Shown: piece after piece, positions 45,167 through 53,661 of the stretch
How positions within the stretch are numbered: position 1 is the stretch's first letter
How the letters are laid out: each line of letters begins with the position of its first letter
Source: Eubacterium aggregans
GTDB lineage: Bacteria > Bacillota > Clostridia > Eubacteriales > Eubacteriaceae
Assembly (NCBI RefSeq): GCF_900107815.1
Contig: NZ_FNRK01000010.1
Coordinates: 38,965-102,964 of the forward strand
Direction of reading: 5' to 3'
DNA: 64,000 nucleotides
Translations under genes and position numbers: made by a program
Notes under the pieces: model-generated
What the model saw: only the letters and a program-made list of their open reading frames with translations
Told to the model about the DNA's origin: nothing
Databases searched by the model: none

Positions 45167-48112
45167 GTGAAGAGCATCAAAGATCTTTTTATGCGTCATT
45201 TTACGGCAGAAATTGCCGATGGATCTAAAACAGTATACGATCTTTTTGAGTGGCAGGAGGTTGACGTTACCCTGATGAACTATCAAACGGGTGACATTCT
45301 TCTGGAAATGACGGGTCTGGAATTTCCCGGCAACTATTCCCAGAATGCCTGCAATATCATTGCCAGCAAATACTTCCGTCGAAATGGGATTCCCAATGGA
45401 CGGGGTTATGAATACAGCATGCGGGAAGTGGCGGATCGGATGGTTGGCTTTTGGGCGGATGCCCTAAGAGATGAAGGGATTATCACAACCCAGGACGAGT
45501 GGCAGATCTTCTACGATGAATTGGTTTTTGCCCTGCTTTCCCAAATGTGGGCCCCCAATTCACCCCAGTGGTTCAACACCGGGATCAAAAGAAGCTACGG
45601 CATTGCCGGGGATTCAGACAGCCTGTACTATTTTGATGAAAAACTGGGGAAGGTGGTGGAATCGCCGGATCGCTTTTCCAGAACCCAGTCCTCAGCCTGC
45701 TTTATTTTATCCATTGAAGATAAGCTGCTGGGGGAACATTCTATCTCCGATCATTATGTGAGTGAAACCAAGCTCTTTAAGGGCGGGTCTGGTGTGGGAA
45801 CTAACTTTTCATCTCTCCGGGGTGAAAATGAAGCCCTGACCAGCGGCGGCCATTCCTCTGGGATGATGAGTTTTTTATTGGGCCTGGACCGGAATGCCGG
45901 TGCCATTAAGTCTGGGGGAACCACCAGACGTGCGGCTAAAATGGTCATTGTCGATGTGGACCATCCTGAAATTGAGACCTTTATCGATTGGAAGGTCCGG
46001 GAGGAAGAGAAGGTGCGTGCCCTGGGGAAGATGGGCTACGATACCACCATGGACGGGGAAGCCTACCGGACCGTGGCTGGTCAGAATTCTAATAATTCTG
46101 TCCGTCTGAACCGAACCTTCATGGAGGCGGTGAAGGATCTCCAGAATAATCCACAGCGGACCATGACCCTGAAGGGCCGGGTGGATCACCAGGTGGACCA
46201 CGAGGTTTCGGTTGCCAAAATCTGGAATAAAATTAACACAGCGGCCTGGAAATGTGCAGACCCCGGCCTGCAATTTGACGATATTTTTAACGCCTGGCAC
46301 ACCTGTCCCGGTGGCGAGGATGGGGATACGACCCAGAAAAAAAATCGGATCAATGCCACCAATCCGTGTTCAGAGTACGCTTTTTTAGATGATACGGCCT
46401 GTAATCTGGCCTCCATCAACATTTATCGTTTCTTCAATGCCAAGACGAAGAAAATCGATGTTGAGCTCTTTGCCCACTTGGCAGGGCTTATCCAGTTGGT
46501 TTTGGAAGCCTCCATCCATTGGGGACAATTCCCCACGGTGGATGTGGCAAGAAAGAGCGATTTGTTCCGAACGACGGGTTTAGGCCTGGCCAATACGGCT
46601 TCCGTCATCTTAGCCCTGGGCTATCCCTATGATTCCGAGGAGGCCAGAAGCCTCACTGCCGCTCTGGCCGGGATTATGACCGGGCATTCCTATTACGTCT
46701 CGGCGCTCATGGCCAGTGCCGTGGGTCCCTTTAAAAAGTACGAGGTGAACAAAAAGTATATGCTTCGGGTCATCCGTAACCACAGTCGGGTAGCGGGGAC
46801 ATTGACGGATGCGCTGGAGGAGATTCCCTATAAGCCAGTATTCATTGACCACCCCATCCTGTTAAGCATGGGCTTTGAGAATATCAGCAGCCGGGTGAAG
46901 GATGCTTGGCAGGATGCCATGGAGTATGGCGCGGCCTACGGCTACCGAAACGCCCAGGTGAGTGTCATCGCCCCAACGGGGACGATTTCCTTTGCCATGG
47001 ATTGTGGGGCGACCTCGGTTGAGCCCTTCTACAATCATGTGGTCTTTAAAAAGCTGGTGGGTGGCGGTTCTATGGAAATCGTTAACCCGGTGATCGAAAC
47101 GGCGCTGAATACCTTGGGCTACAATAAAGAGGAAATTCAGGATATTATAGAATATATGATGGACAAGGATGAATCCGGTTATATGGTCCACGATACCCTG
47201 GAGGGGGCACCCCATTTGAAGACAGAGCATCTGCCAGTCTTTGATACGGCCAATACCATCCGCCCCGAGGGCCATGTGCTCATGGTGGCGGCCATTACCC
47301 CCATGATCAGTGGGTCGGTGTCTAAGACCGTCAACCTGCCATCGGATGCTACGGTGGATGAGGTGCGAAATATCCATCTCCTGGCCTATGAGACCGGGGC
47401 CAAGGCCATTGCCATTTATCGGGATGGCTGTAAGGCATCCCAGCCCTTATCCTCGGGGAAATCTATTTCTTCGGATGAAGAGCTGGAGGATTGCACTTAT
47501 AAGGATTTGTTGGCCTTTGCCAAGAAGTGTAACAAAGGGGTGCCTACCCGGAAGAAGCCCAAGGGGGTTCGGAATAGCCGGACCCATTCGGCCAAAATGG
47601 GGGATATCGAATTGTATATCACCATTGGCTTTTATGAGGATGATCGGATTTCAGAGCTTTTCGTTTCGACGGATCGGGACGGGACCGTGGTGAAGGGGCT
47701 GCTGGCCTCCTTGTCTAAAACGATTTCCCACATGCTCCAATACAATATCCCCCCGGTGGACATCTCTTCCATCTTAAGGGGACAGAAGTATGAGCCTTCG
47801 GGATTTGTGTCAAGACACCCTTATATTAAGTATGCTTCTTCGATTTCGGATTTAATTTCCAAGGTCATCGACATTGAGTGTGGGGATTATAGCCGCTGCC
47901 AGGTGAAGCCGGCCCATCATCATTATCGTTCGGAGCGGGAGCCCAAGCAGATGACCATGGTGGATTCGGAATCCCTGGGGACTGAAATCGACCTGGCTGA
48001 GAGTGAGAAGATCTATGGTGAGGTTTGCTCCAATTGTGGGAGTGACCGTTTAGTGCGTAATGGGACGTGTAAGGTGTGTCTGGATTGCGGGACGACGACG
48101 GGCTGCTCCTAA
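45167..48112 (+). CDS. nrdJ: Adenosylcobalamin-dependent (class II) ribonucleotide reductase
   Basis: A 981-residue NrdJ that makes deoxynucleotides using B12. Active-site pieces are NSPQWFNTG, SACFILSIED (first redox cysteine), KGGSGVGTNFSSLRG, NATNPCSEYAFLDDTACNLASI (second cysteine with radical cysteine) and APTGTISFAMDCG. After about residue 780 comes a TSCPD-type domain, and the end is a zinc-ribbon tail, CSNCGSDRLVRNGTCKVCLD with CGTTTGC, carrying the reducing cysteine pair. I chose GTG 45167 because TTGGAG lies six bases ahead; that same TTG is an alternative start. It depends on cobalamin, for which cobS is present at 57089. No class I or III enzyme is seen in the window. Confidence 0.95.
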   Translation: MKSIKDLFMRHFTAEIADGSKTVYDLFEWQEVDVTLMNYQTGDILLEMTGLEFPGNYSQNACNIIASKYFRRNGIPNGRGYEYSMREVADRMVGFWADALRDEGIITTQDEWQIFYDELVFALLSQMWAPNSPQWFNTGIKRSYGIAGDSDSLYYFDEKLGKVVESPDRFSRTQSSACFILSIEDKLLGEHSISDHYVSETKLFKGGSGVGTNFSSLRGENEALTSGGHSSGMMSFLLGLDRNAGAIKSGGTTRRAAKMVIVDVDHPEIETFIDWKVREEEKVRALGKMGYDTTMDGEAYRTVAGQNSNNSVRLNRTFMEAVKDLQNNPQRTMTLKGRVDHQVDHEVSVAKIWNKINTAAWKCADPGLQFDDIFNAWHTCPGGEDGDTTQKKNRINATNPCSEYAFLDDTACNLASINIYRFFNAKTKKIDVELFAHLAGLIQLVLEASIHWGQFPTVDVARKSDLFRTTGLGLANTASVILALGYPYDSEEARSLTAALAGIMTGHSYYVSALMASAVGPFKKYEVNKKYMLRVIRNHSRVAGTLTDALEEIPYKPVFIDHPILLSMGFENISSRVKDAWQDAMEYGAAYGYRNAQVSVIAPTGTISFAMDCGATSVEPFYNHVVFKKLVGGGSMEIVNPVIETALNTLGYNKEEIQDIIEYMMDKDESGYMVHDTLEGAPHLKTEHLPVFDTANTIRPEGHVLMVAAITPMISGSVSKTVNLPSDATVDEVRNIHLLAYETGAKAIAIYRDGCKASQPLSSGKSISSDEELEDCTYKDLLAFAKKCNKGVPTRKKPKGVRNSRTHSAKMGDIELYITIGFYEDDRISELFVSTDRDGTVVKGLLASLSKTISHMLQYNIPPVDISSILRGQKYEPSGFVSRHPYIKYASSISDLISKVIDIECGDYSRCQVKPAHHHYRSEREPKQMTMVDSESLGTEIDLAESEKIYGEVCSNCGSDRLVRNGTCKVCLDCGTTTGCS

Positions 48113-48182
48113 GGAGATGGATCGGGCTGCGTATCAATGGTATGCAGCCTTTTTCGTATTTTGAGAGAAATGGGGTGTCGGG

Positions 48183-48596
48183 ATGATTGGGATTGATGGC
48201 TTCCAGGGAATACTGGAGGAGCTGGCCGGCGAACTGCCCAGGGACTTTTATCGGGAACTGAACCGTTTGATCATCCTTGAAGAGGGTGCTAAACGAAGTC
48301 CCCAGAGCGTGCCGGAGGCCCCCTTGTACATCATGGGGGAATACACTGTCGATGCCCTGGGGCGGGGGATCACGCTTTATTATGGGTCCTTTGTTCAGGT
48401 TTATGGCGGTCTGGCTGAAAAGGATCTGAGGGATGCGATGCGTCGGGTGCTGCGCCATGAATTTCGCCACCATCTTGAATCCTTATCCGGAATCCGGGAT
48501 CTGGAAATCCTGGACCGGATACAAATGGAAGAATACCGCGCATCCCAGGCCACACAGTCAGGAGGAGACCATGCTGACCTTTGTACTAAAAAATGA
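48183..48596 (+). CDS. Minimal zincin-like metallopeptidase (DUF1025 family)
   Basis: A 137-residue protein with the zinc motif HEFRHH (an HExxH) in VLRHEFRHHLESLSG at about residue 90, after strand patterns such as LGRGITLYYGSF. This is the architecture of the short MPN/zincin family common in Gram-positive bacteria, whose function is not established. Its end overlaps the MocR-type gene start by 26 bases, so they are co-translated. GGGTGTCGGG precedes ATG 48183. No signal peptide. Confidence 0.82.
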   Translation: MIGIDGFQGILEELAGELPRDFYRELNRLIILEEGAKRSPQSVPEAPLYIMGEYTVDALGRGITLYYGSFVQVYGGLAEKDLRDAMRRVLRHEFRHHLESLSGIRDLEILDRIQMEEYRASQATQSGGDHADLCTKK

Positions 48597-50007
48597 CCAT
48601 TACGAGCCCTTGTATCGGCAATTATACCAACAGATCCGACGAGAGATTATGGCAGGGAATTTAAAAACAGGTGAAAAACTAACCTCCAAACGGCAGATGG
48701 CCGAGCACCTTAAAATCAGTCAGAATACGGTGGCCGCTGCCTATGACCAGTTGGTGGCCGAGGGCTATATTGAAGCCCGGCCACGCAGTGGGTTTTATGT
48801 GACCCCCCTGGAGGATGTCCTGCCGGATACCCCGGTATCGGCACCACCTTCTTTGGATGGGGATTACATGCCAGGTAAAAAGGAGCAATGGGAGTATGAT
48901 TTTGTGACCAACACCGTGGATGCGTCCTGCTTCCCCTTTCCCACCTGGGCAAAAATATCACGCCAGGTGCTCAGTGAAGAGGATGGAGCCTTATTAAAGG
49001 CTGTAGACCCCAGGGGGTACTATCCTTTAAGAAAAGCCATCGTTGATTATGTCCACCAGTATCGTGGGGTACGGTGTACCCCGGAGCAGGTTATTGTGGG
49101 GGCGGGCTCTGAGTATCTGCTGGGATTGGCTGTCCAGCTTATCGGTCGGGACCAGCTATATGCCATGGAGAATCCCAATTATGAAAAAGTATACCGTGTC
49201 TTGCAGTCTGCCGGGGTATCGGTTTCGCCCATTTCTTTAGACCAAGAGGGGCTATCCATTATCCATTTAAAGGAATCCGGAGCATCGGTGGTCCATACAA
49301 CACCTTCTCATCAATTTCCTCTGGGGATTATCATGCCCCTTCGAAGAAGGATGGCGCTCCTTAAGTGGGCTGCCGGGGAAAGGGGCCGGTATATCCTGGA
49401 GGATGACTATGACAGTGAGTTCCGATTCAAGGGACGGCCTATTCCCGCACTCCAAGGCCTGGATTCATCGGACTGTGTTATCTATTTCAATACCTTTACC
49501 CGGAGCCTGGCACCATCCATGCGAATCTCCTATATGATCCTGCCGCCACCGCTTTTAAAGCGCTACTGCCAGTTCTTTTCCTTTTACTCCTCCACGGTGT
49601 CCCGCTTTGAACAGCACACCCTCCACCGCTTTATGATGGATGGGCATTTTGAGCGGCATCTCCATCGAATGCATAAAATTTATGGCCGCCGTCGGGATGC
49701 CATGGTCGCCGCCATTGGAGGCAATGATCTCAACGGAGAAAATCAAATAACCATTTTGGGGGATAGTGCCGGGCTGCATCTTCTCCTCACCGTAGAAAAC
49801 GGCATGACGGAAGCAGAGCTGGTGGCCAAGGCCAAGGAAAAGGGAATCCGCGTTTATGGGGTATCCGAGTACTACATTCGTTCAGAGGAACAGATGCCCC
49901 GGAATATGGTGGTTCTTGGGTATGCTGGATTTACGGAAGCCGCTATTTACAATGCCATCGGGCACCTGAAAGCGGCCTGGAGAGTTCAGGAGAAAAATGA
50001 TTATTGA
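48571..50007 (+). CDS. MocR/PdxR-type transcriptional regulator with altered PLP site
   Basis: A 478-residue fusion: a GntR winged helix (about residues 8-75, with SKRQMAEHLKISQNTVAAAY) joined to a class I aminotransferase-like domain. In MocR proteins PLP is held by the lysine of a TFSK-type motif. Here the equivalent is NTFTRSLAPSMRISYM, with arginine at residue 311. The aspartate region LEDDYDSEFRF is kept. The effector domain may therefore bind ligand without a Schiff base, or bind a different effector. AGGAGGAGACC before ATG 48571 decides the start. It is coupled to the zincin gene and diverges from no obvious PLP synthesis gene. Confidence 0.85.
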   Translation: MLTFVLKNDHYEPLYRQLYQQIRREIMAGNLKTGEKLTSKRQMAEHLKISQNTVAAAYDQLVAEGYIEARPRSGFYVTPLEDVLPDTPVSAPPSLDGDYMPGKKEQWEYDFVTNTVDASCFPFPTWAKISRQVLSEEDGALLKAVDPRGYYPLRKAIVDYVHQYRGVRCTPEQVIVGAGSEYLLGLAVQLIGRDQLYAMENPNYEKVYRVLQSAGVSVSPISLDQEGLSIIHLKESGASVVHTTPSHQFPLGIIMPLRRRMALLKWAAGERGRYILEDDYDSEFRFKGRPIPALQGLDSSDCVIYFNTFTRSLAPSMRISYMILPPPLLKRYCQFFSFYSSTVSRFEQHTLHRFMMDGHFERHLHRMHKIYGRRRDAMVAAIGGNDLNGENQITILGDSAGLHLLLTVENGMTEAELVAKAKEKGIRVYGVSEYYIRSEEQMPRNMVVLGYAGFTEAAIYNAIGHLKAAWRVQEKNDY

Positions 50008-50052
50008 CATATGCCGAAAATAAGCGTATGATTGTGTTACTGGCATATGTCA
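50004..50052 (+). promoter_or_regulatory. Promoter framed by an 11-base inverted repeat, ahead of the DUF134 gene
   Basis: TTGACA (50004-50009) and TATGAT (50027-50032), spacer 17. A perfect inverted repeat TGACATATGCC (50005-50015) / GGCATATGTCA (50042-50052) covers the -35 box and the start-site region, and each arm contains the palindrome CATATG. This is the classical layout of a repressor operator pair. Confidence 0.72.
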
Positions 50053-50072
50053 GAAAGAAAGGATGTGAGGGC

Positions 50073-50447
50073 ATGCCAAGACCTTGCAAAAAACGGCGTA
50101 TTTGTGCAAAACCCCAAAATACGGGTTTAATCCCGGTCCCGATGCGTGATGAGGCCCAGCCGGTTATTCTGGCGATGGATGAATTTGAAACCATTCGGCT
50201 CATCGATTTGGAGGGACTGAACCAGGAGGAATGTGCAAAGAGTATGGATATTGCCCGGACGACGGCACAGGCGATTTATAATAGTGCCCGGAAAAAGCTG
50301 GCAGTCTGCCTGGTGGAGGGGAGGAGCCTAAAGATTGAGGGGGGGAATGTTATTTTATGTGACCACCCTGCCCGAGGCTGTCATGGCCATTGTCCCCACC
50401 GCTGCGCCAAAATGAAGGTTCATTGTCCCCACGAAGGAGGAATTTGA
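50073..50447 (+). CDS. DUF134 family DNA-binding protein
   Basis: A 124-residue protein. The start MPRPCKKRRICAKP is typical of DUF134, followed by DEFETIRLIDLEGLNQEECAKSM and IARTTAQAIYNSARKKLA, a sigma-factor-region-4-like helix-turn-helix. The tail is rich in Cys and His (CDHPARGCHGHCPHRC), suggesting metal or iron-sulfur sensing. AAAGGATGTGAGGG lies before ATG 50073; an extension into the operator region is not supported. The stop overlaps the next start (TGATG). It may bind the inverted repeat in its own promoter. Confidence 0.88.
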   Translation: MPRPCKKRRICAKPQNTGLIPVPMRDEAQPVILAMDEFETIRLIDLEGLNQEECAKSMDIARTTAQAIYNSARKKLAVCLVEGRSLKIEGGNVILCDHPARGCHGHCPHRCAKMKVHCPHEGGI

Positions 50448-50842
50448 TGAGAATCGCAGTAACGTATGAAGATGGTTGGATTTTTCAGCATTTTGGTCAC
50501 ACCGAGCGTTTTAAGGTGTATGATATCCAAGATGGACGGGTAGTGACCGCTACTACGGTAAATACCAATGGCTCTGGCCACGGTGCCCTGGCGGATATCC
50601 TCCATAAGCTGGATGTGGATACTCTGATTTGTGGCGGGATCGGTGGTGGCGCCCAGCGCGCTTTATCCGAAGTGGGGATTGATCTATTTGCTGGAGTGAA
50701 GGGATCCGCAGATGATGCGGTGGAAGCACTGCTGGCGGGGTCCCTTCAGCAAAATACAGAGGCCAATTGCGACCACCATGGCCACGGGGAAGCGCACCAA
50801 TGTGGCAGCCAGGGCTGTGGCTCCGGGCATTGCGGGCATTAG
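50447..50842 (+). CDS. NifX/NafY-like (dinitrogenase Fe-Mo cofactor biosynthesis fold) protein
   Basis: A 131-residue protein. The core, residues 1-105, has the family pattern MRIAVTYEDGWIFQHFGHTERF, then LHKLDVDTLICGGIGGGAQ and LFAGVKGSADDAVEALL. A His/Cys-rich tail (CDHHGHGEAHQCGSQGCG) probably binds metal. Relatives carry Fe-Mo or other iron-sulfur clusters; nitrogenase genes are not in view, and in many anaerobes this protein accompanies DUF134 in non-nitrogenase settings. GAAGGAGG before the ATG is within the preceding gene, so translation is coupled. Confidence 0.88.
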   Translation: MRIAVTYEDGWIFQHFGHTERFKVYDIQDGRVVTATTVNTNGSGHGALADILHKLDVDTLICGGIGGGAQRALSEVGIDLFAGVKGSADDAVEALLAGSLQQNTEANCDHHGHGEAHQCGSQGCGSGHCGH

Positions 50843-50915
50843 AGGGGTAAGGTAAAGGGGGGTGTCCCTTCACTGAGGGCTACCCCTACCGCCCCACTAC
50901 TTTTATCGACACTTC

Positions 50916-50946
50916 GTGATGGCAGGTAATGCCATCACTTTTTTAG
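50916..50946 (+). terminator. Terminator after the NifX-like gene
   Basis: Stem GTGATGGC/GCCATCAC with a seven-base loop, then six T. It reaches the stop codon of the convergent DeoR gene. Confidence 0.82.
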
Positions 50947-51722
50947 TTTTTGTTGTCCTGGGCGCAGAGAATGCGGATGTCCTGTTTTTCAAAGTGGGCT
51001 TTTAAATCCCCTGGGATGTTGGTATCGGTGATGAGGGTATCGCCGGCTTTCAGTTGACCGACTTTGACAAAATCCTGTTGACCCAGTTTGCTGGAATCGG
51101 CCAACAGGATGATTTGATCTGTTAAAGTACGCAGGCGGTCGAAGATGTCCTTTTCCACCAGGCTGTGGTGGTAGAAAATACCATCGGTATCCAGAGCCGT
51201 CGCACCAACGAAACAGGCATCAAAATGAAATTGCTCCAGCATGGTGCAGGCGAAATTTCCAGTAGTGGTCAGGGTATTGCTGCGCAGGCTGCCTCCCAGT
51301 TGGAGAATAGAAATGCTGTTTCGCGTGCTGAGCTCAGTGGCGACATTTAAGCTGTTGGTGACCACCATGAGCCGCCTTGAATTATCGATCATCCGGGCAA
51401 AGTGATAGATGGTGGAGCCCGAAGCAATGAGGACTCGTTCGCCGTCGTACAAAAGCTGAGATGCGGCGTGGCCAATGGCTTCTTTGAGGGGGATGTTAGA
51501 ATGCAGCCTTAAATGGATGGGCTTCTCCAAAAGAAGATCTTCGTTGTTGATGATGGCACCACCATGGGTTCGTATGATCTTCCCCTGCTCTTCCAGGGTA
51601 TCCAAATCCCGTCGAATGGTCATAGGGGTAACGTTGTAGACCGAGCAGAGTTGGGATACTTCAACAGTTCCTCGTTTTTCAATCATCTTCCATATTTCTT
51701 CAAGTCGTTGTTTTTTTGCCAC
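50943..51722 (-). CDS. DeoR-family transcriptional repressor
   Basis: A 259-residue regulator. The N-terminal helix-turn-helix is VEVSQLCSVYNVTPMTIRRDLDTLEEQGKIIRTHGG, the standard DeoR signature. The effector domain has VLIASGSTIYHFARMI, FVGATALDTDGIFYH and LLADSSKLGQQDFVKVG. DeoR proteins respond to phosphorylated sugars and usually govern the adjacent operon. It diverges from araB across 232 bases containing promoter and operator-like sequences, so araB-araM is its likely target. Confidence 0.92.
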   Translation of the reverse strand: MAKKQRLEEIWKMIEKRGTVEVSQLCSVYNVTPMTIRRDLDTLEEQGKIIRTHGGAIINNEDLLLEKPIHLRLHSNIPLKEAIGHAASQLLYDGERVLIASGSTIYHFARMIDNSRRLMVVTNSLNVATELSTRNSISILQLGGSLRSNTLTTTGNFACTMLEQFHFDACFVGATALDTDGIFYHHSLVEKDIFDRLRTLTDQIILLADSSKLGQQDFVKVGQLKAGDTLITDTNIPGDLKAHFEKQDIRILCAQDNKN

Positions 51723-51798
51723 TTCGGAATCTCCTTAGCCACACATTAGAAATTTTGCAAAAGAAAAGCACCAATGCAAAAATTCTGGATAGAATGAA

Positions 51799-51855
51799 TT
51801 GACCCTTCTTTTAGAATGTGCTATTATATGAACAAATATAACATATTTCGAACAT
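51799..51855 (+). promoter_or_regulatory. araB promoter and probable DeoR-type operator
   Basis: TTGACC (51799-51804) and TATTAT (51822-51827), spacer 17. Over the start site lies AAATAT-AAC-ATATTT (51834-51848), a perfect inverted repeat, inside two GAACA-type half sites (51830 and 51850). Confidence 0.6.
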
Positions 51856-51954
51856 TTAATCAATTTCTTTCTGGAAATTCTAGATTAGTCCGTCGGGGGG
51901 AGTCCGTTGGACCACGAATCTGATTTAAAGTGTTCGGAAAAAAAGGAGAGTAAA

Positions 51955-53628
51955 ATGGCGAAATATTCGATTGGTATTGATTTTGGGACATTATCGGGCC
52001 GTGCGGTTTTGGTCAATGTTCAAACCGGCAAGGAAATGGGCTCCAGCGTCTATGAGTACCCCCATGCCGTGATGGAGGAAGCCCTTCCAAACGGTAAAAA
52101 GTTGCCAGTGGACTACGCTCTGCAATATCCCCAGGATTATTTGGATGTGCTTACCCACACCATTCCAGATGTTCTTAAAAAAACCGATGTCAGCGCGGAG
52201 GATGTCATTGGTGTTGGGGTCGACTTTACGGCCTGTACGGTATTCCCGGTGGATGCCCAGGGCAACCCTCTGTGTTTTACTGAAAAGTACCGGGAAGATC
52301 CCATGGCTTATGTCCAGTTATGGAAGCACCACGCCGCCCAGGATTATGCCAACCGATTGACGGAGATTGCCGAACAGCGAGGGGAAACTTTCTTGGCCCG
52401 TTATGGGGGAAAGGCCTCGTCGGAATCTCTTTTCCCACGGCTTTGGAAGATTGCCGCAGAAAACCCAGAGCTCTATGATGATATGGACCAATATGTGGAA
52501 GCCGGGGACTGGATCATTTGGCAGATGACGGGAGTGAATGTCCGGAATTCCTGTGCAGCAGGGTACAAGGCATTGTGGCATAAGACCGAGGGCTATCCCT
52601 CCAAGGCATTCTTTAAGGCCCTGCATCCCAAGTTGGAAAATGTCATTGAAGAGAAGCTCAAGGCACCGGTTCAGGCCATTGGAACCAAGGCTGGGGAGAT
52701 TAACGAAGCCGGGGCGAAGCTAACGGGACTTAAGGTGGGGACGGCGGTTTCCACAGCCAATATCGATGCCCATTCCGGGGTGCCGGGAGCCCTAAAGGAA
52801 GTGGCTGAAAACCAGATGCTCATTATCATGGGAACCTCCAGCTGCCATATGCTCGTCAGCAAGCAGGAACGCATTGTCCCCGGGGCATTTGGGGTAGTGG
52901 AAGACGGTATGCTGCCAGGATTTATCGGGTATGAAGCGGGTCAGAGCTGCGTGGGGGACCACTTTGCATGGTTTGTAGATAATTGCGTGCCACAGTCCTA
53001 CGCCCAGGCCGCTGCGGAAGCAGGGATGAACCTTCACCAGTATCTCACGGAGAAGGCTTCTAAGCTGAATCCTGGGGAAAGTGGCCTGGTGGCCCTGGAC
53101 TGGTGGAATGGAAACCGCTCCATCCTCTTAGATAACGATCTCGTGGGGCTGATGATGGGAATGCGATTGACCACCAAGCCCGAAGAGATGTATCGTGCCT
53201 TAATCGAAGCCACAGCCTTTGGCACCCGCGTCATTGTTGAAAACTTTGCAAAGCACGGTGTGGATACGGATAAGATTTTTGCAACGGGTGGGATTTCCCA
53301 GAAAAACCCCATGATGATGCAGATCTACGCCGATGTTACCAGACGCCCCATCCGCATTGCAGGCTCTGAATATGGTCCAGCCCTGGGTGCCGCCGTGTTC
53401 GGTGCTTTGGCTGCCGGAACAGACCGGGGCGGGTACGATTCTGTCTTCGATGCCACCAAGGTGATGGCCAATTTAACGGATATCGAGTATATCCCAAATG
53501 AGGACAACGCCAAGGTGTATGATCAATTGTACGCTGAGTTTTTAGAACTCCACAATCTTTTCGGCCGGGGCCAAAACGATATGATGAAACGCCTTAAGAA
53601 AATCAGGGAAGCCGCCATCGATCGTTAA
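51955..53628 (+). CDS. araB: Ribulokinase (FGGY family)
   Basis: A 557-residue sugar kinase. The AraB signature is present throughout: IGIDFGTLSGRAVLV, VDYALQYPQDYLDVL, GVGVDFTACTVFPVD, and later GTSSCHMLV and ATGGISQKNPMMMQIYAD. In arabinose use it phosphorylates L-ribulose at C5, but AraB enzymes also accept other pentuloses and ribitol or arabitol. AAAAAGGAGAG before ATG 51955 decides the start. araA and araD are absent from the window, which leaves the substrate open. It is followed after 33 bases by araM. Confidence 0.9.
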   Translation: MAKYSIGIDFGTLSGRAVLVNVQTGKEMGSSVYEYPHAVMEEALPNGKKLPVDYALQYPQDYLDVLTHTIPDVLKKTDVSAEDVIGVGVDFTACTVFPVDAQGNPLCFTEKYREDPMAYVQLWKHHAAQDYANRLTEIAEQRGETFLARYGGKASSESLFPRLWKIAAENPELYDDMDQYVEAGDWIIWQMTGVNVRNSCAAGYKALWHKTEGYPSKAFFKALHPKLENVIEEKLKAPVQAIGTKAGEINEAGAKLTGLKVGTAVSTANIDAHSGVPGALKEVAENQMLIIMGTSSCHMLVSKQERIVPGAFGVVEDGMLPGFIGYEAGQSCVGDHFAWFVDNCVPQSYAQAAAEAGMNLHQYLTEKASKLNPGESGLVALDWWNGNRSILLDNDLVGLMMGMRLTTKPEEMYRALIEATAFGTRVIVENFAKHGVDTDKIFATGGISQKNPMMMQIYADVTRRPIRIAGSEYGPALGAAVFGALAAGTDRGGYDSVFDATKVMANLTDIEYIPNEDNAKVYDQLYAEFLELHNLFGRGQNDMMKRLKKIREAAIDR

Positions 53629-53661
53629 TCACTTAATTCATGTCAGGAGAGCAAAATTAAA

